A stretch of DNA of 64,000 nt from Sthenelais limicola. Its lineage: Eukaryota > Annelida > Polychaeta > Phyllodocida > Sigalionidae. Shown here one piece after another: positions 23,070 to 33,234 of this stretch. A program made the position numbers and the translations under genes. The stretch spans positions 108,226,194 through 108,290,193 of the forward strand of contig OW804096.1 in the NCBI GenBank assembly GCA_942159475.1. Direction: 5' to 3'. The stretch's first letter is position 1; each line of letters opens with the position of its first letter. The notes beneath the pieces are model-generated. The model was not told where the DNA came from. It saw only the letters and a program-made list of their open reading frames with translations, and did no database searches.

Positions 23070-23375
23070 GTTGTCGTAGGGAGTGACACGGAAGACAGGA
23101 TTGGTCCAACTTTGTAATTTTATTCCTCCATAACACAATAGGAATAAATGAGGAAAGTTTAAAATTGTACAATAATATGAGATTACTGCTAGTTGAAGCA
23201 CGGAGGAGTTGCTCGCTTGCTGCCCGATCGATGAATGATTCTTTCTAACGACGGGAGCTACTTATATACCAGAGTGACTCTGTTGCTTGGTTACATAGAC
23301 AAGGAGGTGTTTTGATTGGTTGAACTGCTCAGGCTGCTCGTGACTGCTCGGAACTGCTCCGCAAATCCCCGAACG
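23070..23375 (-). mobile_element. Solo-LTR-like insert, 306 bp
   Basis: It interrupts the LINE relic and is flanked by ATATGC on both sides (23064-23069 and 23376-23381). Read on the minus strand it has a TATA-like GGTATATAAG near 23265, GGAATAAA polyadenylation-like signals near 23125-23155, and an end of CTCCCTACGACAAC, the usual order of promoter and poly-A site in an LTR. No internal retroelement genes are present, so it is best read as a solo LTR. The exact outer bases could shift by one or two. Confidence 0.55.
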
Positions 23376-23381
23376 ATATGC

Positions 23382-23614
23382 CCGCCGAATCCTTATGGTT
23401 CTGCTTCCCAATAAGATTTTTTACACAAATTGCTCATGGAATCACCAAAAGATTGGATGGAGTAGTATTTCTGCAACATATTCCAAGGTACGATCTTTAT
23501 AGAAAATCTTTCCTATATCATGGGGCAGGTATATGGAACAATCTACCACCCCACATCAGACAAACACAGAATCCATTGACATTTAAGAAATTAATCAAGG
23601 ATACCTTCCGATAG
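23382..23614 (+). pseudogene. LINE ORF2 C-terminal end
   Basis: Carries HGITKRLDGVVF, HIPRYDLYRKSFLYHGAGIW and NNLPPHIRQTQNPLTFKKLI, the WNxLPxxIR...FK ending of LINE ORF2 proteins, and ends at a TAG. It continues the relic before the LTR insert. Confidence 0.8.
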
Positions 23615-23904
23615 AAACCTTGCAGTGATACAACTTTACACTATGTTCAACCAATGAATATACAAATGTATATATATCCTTTTCATCTTTATCCATATTT
23701 ATTAACACCATCTCATCTCATCTCATATCCACCCCAACCTCCTAATCCCAACAATTGCTAGATCTGAATATACCTTGTGCATGTAAAATGCCAGGGTTGG
23801 GGTGTACATCAAGTTATGTTATAAAGCTAATTTACATGTATTGCCATGATTTATAGTTCATGGTATTTGTTACTTTTGGGACTGTAGATTTGAATTTTAG
23901 CGAT

Positions 23905-26849
23905 GTTTCAATATCCACGCCCAGATACTTATTATACTGGACCTCCTCTCAGAATTAGCTGAGAGAGGGTTTGGGGCATCTAGAAATTGTTATTCTCAAG
24001 TGCAGCAACACTATATATGAAGTCAATTTAGCTCTCGTTACGGTCAGGAAAGCACGGAGCAACAGCTGTGCAACATTTGAAAATCTTTCGCAATCTGTAT
24101 TCCTGTTAGCTCGCATTAAAACCCAGGTTTAATAAAATAACGGACCAACGCAGCCCTGGGATCATGATTTGAATTATACTCATTTGTCACACTTATATAG
24201 ACGTTGTTCTGAATACATAGCAAAGAATCCTGATAGAGAAAACCATTCATTTTCTCCAATTCAGAATGCCCTTAAATAGAAATAGTGGAGAAAAATATGA
24301 ATGGTACGGTTTGCCTCCTTTCTCCAGTAAGACGGCATACCTAGGCCAACTGAGGTGGGCATGGGAGAAAGGTTAAAACTATACATGAACAAGGTAGTGC
24401 GTGGGCGTACAAGGGAAATGTGTGAAGGCTGGGGTAGAAAGCTGCAGTGTTACAGGAGTAGCAAGAACATATTATTAAGCCCTTACCCCTGATGGAATTA
24501 TTTGAAACAACTATAAATACTGTGTATATATTATAATAGATGTACTATGCAACACGCTCTGCCATTAAAGACAACTAAAACATATAATAACAAAGGTACC
24601 AAACCGTACAGTAAGTTAGTTACCTAGTTGCTAGCAGTTTGGATGATTGACACTGACGGCCGCTCGGAAATTTTAATCTTAGCGAATCCGCGAAAAAGTC
24701 TTGAAAAGGTTTACAATTAAACATTGCTTAATTGCTTGACGTCACTTAAGGTGCCCCAATTAACATCATATCCTTGGAAATATCACTTTTGTTATTCCCA
24801 TTATTTCTAACGGAAGTGGAAGCGACCAAAAGCTATTGAAGAAATGCGGGTCATTCTTCGTAATAATTCAGGGTCAGTAGTTGGGCGAGAAATTAATCAA
24901 CGCAACACACAGAGATGTATGCTTCAGATCAGTAGGATCACTTAAAAGAGGTCGAACTAACTCTGATCTTTATTCTTATACTAGACAGATTAGAACGAAT
25001 ACACTGGGCCTGCGCTGAATGGCTTAGGTCTCGCTGGACCAATTAATCGACAGGTTAGATTAGAGATCCAATCAGCCACAGGATAACAATGACAGGAAAA
25101 TATTAAAACGAGGTTCAGAGTGACCACTGCCACTTCTGACCAATCTCTTTGGGTGGTGACCAGGTCACGGGGTTATCTCCCCTCCCCTCTCCCTCCCACT
25201 CTTCATCAGTATCCCCCCTCCCCTGACCTGGCGGTCAGTCCCTCCCCTCCCTTCCCATGTGATCGACTTTGAGATAACGGTCAGACCTGGACCTCACCTG
25301 TACCTTTGGACTTTGGAATGATAAGAAATCCGCGAGTGTTGTGGCGGCAAGAAAGTGTATGTAGCCTTCTGGCCGGTAGGGGCGTGACGAATGTGTGGCT
25401 GAAGGAGACTACTTTAACTTAAAAATTAGACAATTTATGCTTGTTAATTTTACACTATAACCTTGGTTTCCAATGACGAAATGTTTCAAAGGAAAATGTG
25501 AATTGTGAAATCTTAAAAACCTGTTTAATACAATAAAATAAACTCCTTTATAAATATTTCTATATTTAATAAATACAATTTATTGGTATACACTTAAAGT
25601 TTCAACATAAAACATGTTCCTCTTTATATCACATGCTTAGGCTCCATGTGTGGAAGGATAATTGAGAGCAGGGAGGAGAAAACGTTTGTATACCTCGGGG
25701 TGGCAAAGCATGAAATCTAACGTGGGAGGTATCAGTGGACAATGTAGCCTGAATAAACAAAGTACGACCTCTTAGTGTATAGTCACATTAATTGGACTCT
25801 GGCGTGTTTGGTGCATTTAAATGTCAAAGATCCGGATTGCCTGTTTTCCATATGCCGTGTTGCGAGGACGTGATTCGCCTGTATCAGGTGAAGGGGGAGA
25901 GTCTGGTGATATGGAGATGCTATTGACACAAACGTGAAGGAGATGAGGTGAAAGCTAAGCATTGGTATCACTTTACCAAAGACTGAAAGGACTCATTCGG
26001 ATAGGATTTCCCGCTGACCTTTGCTACTGATGCCGTCATGTCGGAAACAACAAATCCCCCATGAATGTGTGTATAGGGAGGGGCTTTAAACCGTGGGGAA
26101 GACGAGGAGGGAAAAAAGTTGGAGTTGGTCTGTAGTATTCATCAGTTACTAAGTTGAATGATAATACAATGCACATATATGTGTATATATTTTTATGTCA
26201 TTGAATAAAGATGGTCAAAGGATGAAAAGCCTATCTTAGCTCTTAACACATGAAATTCTGGAAACTAGTGGTAGTAGAAGTTTCTGCATTGGAAATCTAC
26301 AATAGATTACGAATGACATCTCTAAAGATTGAATATAGCATATTTGTATATATCTAGTTCAATTTCTGCACTATAGCTCCTTCAAAACAAGTATATGGGC
26401 TCATGCCCGTCAACGTTGGCATAAATTTGTAGCCTAATATCAAGGTACTCTTCAAAGAGCTGTCACACATCTTTCTGCTACAAATTGTATTTCATAATAT
26501 GGAAATAAAAATACCTATGTAATATATTATAAAAGTCTCACCTTCCAAATCCATAGAGAAATCAATTGCTGTATATGTGCTGATACTATCAAATGAAAAA
26601 GGTCTATGGTCATCCGCTTGCTCAGTATATCACACACTAAAGGTAACAACTTCCTGTCGCCCACTTGTTGGCAATATTAGCTGCCATCCCAGGAAAAAGG
26701 TTACAGTTTCACTTGATTAGTAACGTTATAAGTCTGACTATCAGTAATACGAATAACATCCCATTAGGAAAATTAGAAAAGTTATAGCTTCCTTCCCTAG
26801 CCAACCAAATATATGGGAAAACTTGTCCTCCAAGAAGTAAAAAAGAAAT
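23905..26849. other. Intergenic with one possible LTR
   Basis: No gene seen. At about 24880-25420 the sequence AGTTGGGCGAGAAATTAATC resembles the start of the LTR at 32649. It is followed by an inverted AATAAA at about 24988, so a decayed relative of that LTR is possible. C-rich runs (CCCCTCCCC type) lie at 25175-25255. Confidence 0.4.
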
Positions 26850-27545
26850 AGACTAGGCCCATTTTCAGAAAATCAAACTAGTTGAGGCGTTTTTTAGTAG
26901 AAGCATTACAAGACTTGTTCTTAGACAATTGATATGTGCTAAATTCAAATCTGGCGGATGACAGAGTGAATTTTCAATATTTTCAAGATGGCGGCCATTT
27001 TAAAAAATGGTGGCTACTTTTAAGCTGTGTTACCTGTTTCTTTTTTATAGCTTAAACAATATTTCAGCTAGACCCTTTAAAAACTGTGTAGGGGTGGAGA
27101 CAATATTTATTAATTATCTTGTCAAAGGTTGGTGACCTTTGTCAAGGTCAAGGTCATTTGTAATGAGGTCAAATGTCAGATATCATCATTTTTACTGTAT
27201 AATCAAACGGACAAAGAAGAAAACCTTACATAGAGATCACTAATAAGGCTATGGGTGATTCTTTTCAAGGAAGTTGTCCAAATAATGTTAACCAAACATC
27301 TTACAACATTTTTAAAATTCCAAGATGGCTGCCAATATGGCTGCCTCAATAGTAACTTTGTTAATAATCATCGGATTTTGAAGTGCAGCATACCAAAACA
27401 TAGGTTTTCAAGGGTGAGGAATTCATTGAACATTTCTAAAACCACTTTAGATAGTATTGTAAAAAGATACAGTGTTGCCATAGCAACCAACTTATTGATC
27501 AGTGCATTACAATTGTAATCATTATAAAGATGAATTATATTTGAA
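26850..27545 (+). repeat. Left inverted-repeat arm
   Basis: Shared blocks, each with a reverse-complement partner in the right arm, include GTTGAGGCGTTTT, AGAAGCATTACAAGACTTGT, CAAGATGGCGGCCATTTT, AAGGTCATTTGTAATGAGGT, CAAGATGGCTGCCAATATG and GTTGCCATAGCAAC. The blocks keep the same order. This arm is about 170 bases shorter than the right arm, through a deletion here or an insertion there, near 27215-27255. Confidence 0.85.
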
Positions 27546-27640
27546 GAAAACACATGTTGCTTATGACTTCCACTTCCAGGGAAACAAGGTACATGCAAGA
27601 TATTGTGCATGAAACAACATAGATGGATAAAAGTAGTTAA

Positions 27641-29052
27641 AGGTCAAGTGTAAAGGATTTTTTTGTGTGTTTGATACATTCGGGGGAGTATTTTGAAACG
27701 ATCTGCAAAGTTATAGCTTCCCACCTAATAAATCAAACCAGTGAGAGCTGTTTAAGCGCTGCCATTTAGTGAGCCACTGCAACCCAGCACGGCAAGGGTG
27801 GGTAGCCATCTTAGCACGGGTCCAGCGGCCTGTGACGTCATCCATGTCCAAGCGCGACTGGTAGGTGTTAGCATAGAGGTGTAGTATAGTATGGCGTGGG
27901 GGGGGGGGGGGGTCTACCGGAATCCGGTAACATTATACACAAAGAACATACATGGTAATATATATACGTACATGTACAACCGATTTTCACGACTGGTAGG
28001 CATTTGGGTTTTTGAGCAATAACAGAATAAAAATCATAACGGATTTAATTTTGATGACACTAGCTGGGTGTATCTTGTCAAAATCTTTCATGGGAACCCT
28101 ACTTTAACGGCTCTTTCATCAGAAATAAGGAAGTTATGGGCAAAAAACCAGTGTTTTTCAAATGATGTTCATATATTTAAACAAAATTATTATTTCGAAC
28201 TGTAATAATAAAAAATGGCAATATTCTGCCCATACGTTCCTTCTATGAATGTTGAGGTTAAGTACTTGGCAATTGATTCTGGCCATTTTTATTGTTATAA
28301 ATTCAATATTTCTCTCTTAGCTAGAGGAGAACCCTATGGGAAATGTGTGCGTCATCGTACATCACGCTATTTTATGAGCCTCTATCAATAATAGATATTA
28401 AGGTATTATACAAATCCAATACATTATCAGGTGTCGTTTTTCACATAGTTTCATAATCCTATGTTAGATTTGCAATAACATTTAGGGCAAGTATCTAAAA
28501 GATCCTTCAAATGCCAGAATGATGATTGGGGAAGGTAAATGCATCACTGTACGTCACACGTATTTTTCATTCTTTCTGAAGTATTGTGACATGTTGGCGA
28601 GATTGATGAATTTACATTGATGCAAATATCAGAAGGTGCCTATTTTAATACATTGGGTGAGGCAGAACCGAGGTGGGCGGTGGGGGGGGGGGGGGGGGGC
28701 AATAATTATATGTCCAAAGTAGAATATATATTTGGTACCGTAAATCCTGAACAGCAGGAGTTAAAAAAATCATCAGTTGTTTCAACTAAAACCTAAACGC
28801 TAGGTGATAATGCTTAGCCAGGCTAAAGCAGGCCCTAGCTTGGACATGGATGACGTCACAGCGGTGGGGTGCGAATACACACCCTCTACTAAGGCAAACT
28901 GAGCCCTATTTGTGTACTCAAAGGAAAGCTGTGAAAAACGGGCATTAAAAGATTTTTTTTTCAATTTTCAACCCCAGATGCCATCGATACCACCCCCACA
29001 CATGTAAATCAGCCCTTAACTCGAATTTTACAATTTTCATTACACTTGACCT
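27641..29052. mobile_element. Nested 1412-bp TTAA-flanked non-autonomous transposon
   Basis: Flanked by TTAA at 27637-27640 and 29053-29056, with perfect 13-bp terminal inverted repeats AGGTCAAGTGTAA. A second perfect inverted pair of 24 bases lies at 27830-27853 and 28838-28861, about 190 bases from each end. It contains the palindrome TGACGTCA, a CRE-type ATF/CREB site. Two long G-runs lie near 27898 and 28682. No open frame of note. The TTAA target fits piggyBac/Kolobok-type families, and the specific family is not settled. Confidence 0.85.
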
Positions 29053-29539
29053 TTAAATGGTGAGAATAAATGCAAGATCTGTCCTAAAATTAAGTTTTCC
29101 CAAAAGGTGACAAAGATCATACTACCTCAGAAATTTGTCAAATATATGTCTGGGAAATGTCTGGTGATATCAATCTTCAATGGTTTGTGATTGGTGGGGA
29201 AGCCAATCCTGACTTACAGATTACAGCTGGTAAGGATACAGCATACTATTTAGAGAAAGAAAGTTAATGGTGCATTTTCAGCTATTACAAATAGTATGTA
29301 ATCATTGGTCACACATGCAGATGCCCTGTTGTGTGATGGATGTACACAACCTCACCAAATTTACTCATATTTTGATAGATAGGACTGAATTCATCAATGT
29401 CCTGCTGCTGTTATATGTTTATACAAGAACTTGAATCTACTGAGAGAAAATGGCCACTAGTGGGCACCAAACTCTAAACTCAGCCTTCTGTTGCTGTGTT
29501 TCTAATGAATTTCAGACAACCACCAACAAATTGTTGAGG

Positions 29540-31370
29540 AAACAGAATAAAAGACCTGGGCATTGTATCAATCCTTCTTCAATTCACATAATTATATGCC
29601 CAGAGTGATGGCCTGTGGAATGCTCCCATATTTCTACCAATTATAGATACAGCCACCTGAACTATGCAAAGTGGGGAGCAATATGTGACAGAGATGGAAA
29701 TGCCACCACAGGCTATACTGGCTGAATTTAGAGGGAAGTTTGTTATGAATTTGTCATGAAAGAAGCAATTCAATCAAGTTGACCCCAATAAAGCCAGGAA
29801 ATAGTTGGTCTAACCAAAAGGCCTTGTTCCCTCATGTGATGGGTCTCAAGCATAGGTCTGAGATATCCCAAGGTACCAGAGAGATATTTGGAGCAACCAC
29901 TAATGAAGCTGTCCATGGGAAAGTTGATGGAGGAAATAAAATTAACCTTGCCTGTCAAAGGACAACAAAGCAGAGAAAATGATGACTGAGAACCATGAGG
30001 ATCTAGTAGATTTCAAATTTCAAATGGAACTGCCCATGAATTGCTTAATTCGCAAAAGACCAAACAAAACCAAAGATAACAGACTCCATTCTTCAGAAAT
30101 TAGAAGTCTGATATGAGGCAGGGAGATACATCAATCTCTCTAATGTTTTAAAGCATGAATTGCTTTTAAATCCTCCTTCTTTAGCAGCACCAGAAGCCCT
30201 AGAAGAGGACAGTAAGCTATCCTGATGGATACACTTATGATGGGAATTGTTTGTCCAAAGACCCTCAACATACTAGATGATTCAGCTCTTATTGTTGATG
30301 GTGAAGGCCTTGTTGCTTTGTGTGAGACAGAAAACTAGACAGACATTGGAGATATGTCAGATAAATCTTCAGGTGCTGCCTTTGGATATGGCCATCACTT
30401 TCATTGTATTGATGTTGTTTTTGATGACGCAATCCACTGTCCATTAAAGAAGGCACAAGGTGGAAAAGGAAGGAAGGACATCCCATCAAAGAAATGATGG
30501 GTACAGGGATGCAAGTTGGGGAATTCAAAATTGATGGTATGTGCCCTAATAGCATTGTACATGCTACTCTTCTACATAGAAATTCCACCAGCAATTTGGT
30601 GATATCACTCCACTGAGCTGGTGGCAAAACCTTGGCTGATAAGGGAGTGATGCAGGCCACTACTGGTACATAGCTCTCCATATTCCAATGCAAGGGTTGG
30701 GTCTACTCTGGGGTAGATGGACAAGCTATTCTGTCAGTTCATTAATGAACAACATTTGATATGGGAAATGAATTACACATTTTGGTAATGATCGGATTGA
30801 AGGAAATCCATCAACTAAAACACAACTTGCATTCCTGTAGATAGTAGGGCTACTGCTTCTACACAAATTACAAGACTTACTTTCTTGCTATGAAAACAAG
30901 GCAGCTTTGGAAAGGTTTTCATCCCAGGTACTGACAGTGGACAGTCTCTATCTAAGTGATTGAGTTCTTTGCAGTACATCAGAATTGGACTGTTAATCCC
31001 TCTTATGTTTGCATGGGAAGGGTGATATAAGGATAGCATTGAGCTGTGTTAACACCAAAATTTACTCTGTTGTAATGTGGTCAAGAAACATATCTTACAT
31101 CTGCTCAATGCACATGATGAAGCTATTAACAAAGAAGTCTACATGAAAGCTGGCACATATCAGAAACCCTTATCAATATAAACTGTGTCAGATTAGGGTC
31201 CTTGGATTCTCAATACCAGTGATGCCCCATGACTACTATCCCTGCATGTATGCCTGCATTACTCAATTGGATTCTGATCACAATACAGTGTATGTATAGT
31301 TTATGGCAGGATAACTATAATTTGGTGATTTCTCTCTGATGTTGATGTGTGGAAGAAGGAATTCCATTAG
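29540..31370 (+). pseudogene. Decayed copy of the unnamed invertebrate protein family
   Basis: Plus-strand blocks in shifting frames line up in order with the C-terminal two thirds of the family described at 16.3-17.1 kb. They are GMLPYF at about 29618, HLNYAKWGAI at 29655, AEFRGKFVMN at about 29722, KKQFNQVDPNKAR at 29761, RSEISQGTREIFGA at about 29855, YEAGRYINL and VLKHELLLNPPSLA at about 30112-30190, ALIVDGEGLVALC at about 30285, HCIDVVFDDA at about 30393, and INKEVYMKAGTYQKP at about 31125. Many stops and shifts make it a pseudogene. The IDVVFD and MKAGT blocks lie near a DTDVLV-type, PIN-like region in the relatives I recall. Function is unknown. Its place between long inverted repeats suggests it could be the mobility protein of this element. 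Confidence 0.6.
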
Positions 31371-31516
31371 TCCCTTTTAATTGATTAAAATCCTCATAAA
31401 AAGAACAGCTAGTTCATAGCCTCCACTACCCCCCCCCCCCTCAGCCCAATTGCGGGCACAATTCCTCCTGTCTTAGCTTAGCCATCATAGGTAGGCAGTT
31501 CTTAATGACACTTTAA

Positions 31517-31615
31517 AGGTGGTCTCCACTGGCTGCAGTAAGCTCTGCTTAGCTAAGCTCAAGGCTTACCGTAGAGTTTACTGCAAAGCTTAACGCAGCC
31601 AGTGGAGACCACCCT
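31517..31615. mobile_element. 99-bp TTAA-flanked foldback MITE
   Basis: Flanked by TTAA at 31513-31516 and 31616-31619. The left end AGGTGGTCTCCACTGGCTGC pairs with the right end across a central hairpin, with one extra G at the right (AGGGTGG). Nearly the whole unit folds on itself. Confidence 0.85.
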
Positions 31616-31769
31616 TTAAGCTACTTTAATGACCTAAGTAGTTGGCCTTTCCCCCCTTCTATCTTCCCCCCTTCCCTATAATGGAAAGAAGTGCCAAACT
31701 ATATAGCATTAGTCTGGAAGTGCCAAGACACTAATGTCTTTGCTTGGTAATGAATTTGTTTTAAAAGCT

Positions 31770-32635
31770 TCATTCATCTTTATAATGAATACAGCTATGA
31801 TGCATTGATTAATATATTGGGTGCTATGGCAACACTATCTTTTTAATATTCTATCCAAAGTTGTTTCAGACATGTTTAATGAATTCTGCACCCCTGAAAA
31901 GCTATGTTTCAGTATGCTGCACTTCAAAATCTGATGATTATTAATGAAGCTACTATTTGGGCAGACATATTGGCAGCCATCTTGGAAATCTAAAAATGTT
32001 GAAATATGTCAGATTGACATTATTCAGACAACTTCCTGAACAAAAAACAACCATAGCCTAGGGAGAGGTCTCTTTGCAAGGTTCTCTCTGGTGGTGCTTA
32101 AGTAACTTTTACTGCAGAATATAGTGCTTCTGACCTTTTCACGGCCATAATGGAGGCCATCTTGGATTGCTTAAATTGGTCACTAACACTAAATTGATAT
32201 CATTGAGACATATTCCTTGGCCAGAATCAGTCTAAACCTATTTCAGCAAGTTAGGCCCCTCTGTCTGTTTGATTATACAGCAAAAATAATGATATCTGAC
32301 ATTTGACCTCATTACAAATGACCTTGACCTGGAGAAAGGTCACCAATATTTATTTGGATAATTCAACAATAACTTCTTTAACACTAAACCAAATTTGAAG
32401 GATCTAGCTCAAATATTATTAAAGCTATTATGAATAAACAGATAACACAGCTTAAAATAAGTGGCCATTTTGAAAAATGGCCGCCATCTTGTAAATATTG
32501 AAAATATGCTCTGTCATCCGCCAGATTTGGAATTACCACATATTAATTGTCTAAGAACAAGTCTTGTAATGCTTCTACTATAAAACGCCTCAACCACTTT
32601 AAATATCCATCTATTTCCATTTTGGGCCTAGTCTA
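31770..32635 (-). repeat. Right inverted-repeat arm
   Basis: Reverse-complement partner of 26850-27545. It carries about 170 extra bases near 32060-32240, including TCTCTCTGGTGGTGC and an extra GGAGGCCATCTTGG. The right edge AGACTAGGCCCA lies 13 bases from a solo LTR. Confidence 0.85.
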
Positions 32636-32648
32636 AAACGTTGTATAT

Positions 32649-33230
32649 TGTTGGAGTGGGAATTAATGTTATTCGTTATTTGACCGCTAGGAGGAAGAAG
32701 GGGAGATGATTGGTTGCTAGTGGCTGGTTCGTCCCAAAGTTGTTCTAAGTTAGGTTCAAGTACATAGTCAATTCCAATGGTCAGCTATCAGGGGTAGCGT
32801 GGCAGCTAACACAGAAGAGGGACTTAGCAAGATAAGTAACTTAAATGGCAATGGTGCTCGTGACCTTGGGTTCAGACGGTTCGGCATGCGCTCGATCTAG
32901 TCAGACATCAGAGAAAAGGAATATGGTTTCAGCAAGGCTTTATTCTTTACACAGGTTCACATCATCATCCATGGAATGGTCAACAGGGAGTGACAATCTT
33001 ATTCGGCCTACAGTGGGCCTTATATACAAGACAAGCAATAAAATAGACATAAAATAGTGGAAAGGTGTTGACAGGTTAAGTCGTCCCACGCGTCCCACCC
33101 GTCCACAGATGAGTTTTAAGAAAGGGTGTGGATAGATCTATGTACTGGGACGTGTGGACTGAGTGACTTCCAAGAACTAAGGTCACAGAGGTCATTCTAA
33201 CAAGGGAGACTCGTCTGCCTTCCTGTAACA
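32649..33230 (-). mobile_element. Solo LTR, 582 bp, ATAT target duplication
   Basis: Begins TGTTGGAGTGGG and ends CTTCCTGTAACA, so the ends are TGTT...AACA. ATAT flanks it on both sides (32645-32648 and 33231-33234). On the minus strand a TATA box (TGTATATAAGG) near 33015 lies upstream of an AATAAAG signal near 32942, the order expected in an LTR. No gag or pol sequence is near. The length and the 4-bp duplication fit a Gypsy- or Pao-type element. Confidence 0.75.
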
Positions 33231-33234
33231 ATAT

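Larger units (their letters stand above)
22455..23900 (+). mobile_element. Second LINE, 3' fragment, split by an LTR
   Basis: The end of a LINE ORF2 in plus orientation, truncated at its 5' side. Coding relics run from 22488 to 23060 and resume at 23382-23614. The 3' UTR contains a 10-bp stem, CACCCCAACC at 23730-23739 against GGTTGGGGTG at 23795-23804, which could be the hairpin recognised by the element's RT. The break between the coding parts is a 306-bp insert with a 6-bp target duplication. Confidence 0.75.
26850..32635 (+). mobile_element. Large element with long inverted repeats, carrying an unnamed protein relic
   Basis: About 5.8 kb bounded by inverted repeats. The left arm is 26850-27545 and the right arm is about 31770-32635, both ending in TAGACTAGGCCCA read inward. 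Between the arms are a nested 1412-bp TTAA element, a 2.3-kb decayed coding region, and a 99-bp TTAA foldback. Flanking bases are A-rich on both sides (AAA), so a target duplication cannot be established. No known transposase motif (DDE, HUH or tyrosine recombinase) is visible. The coding relic belongs to the same family as the relic at 16.3-17.1 kb. Long arms with one internal gene are the layout of a cut-and-paste transposon, but this is an inference. Confidence 0.6.

Noticed and set aside
30289..30693. 134-codon minus-strand frame
   Set aside because: It is the antisense shadow of the plus-strand relic that carries IDVVFDDA. The plus-strand reading aligns to a family and this one does not.
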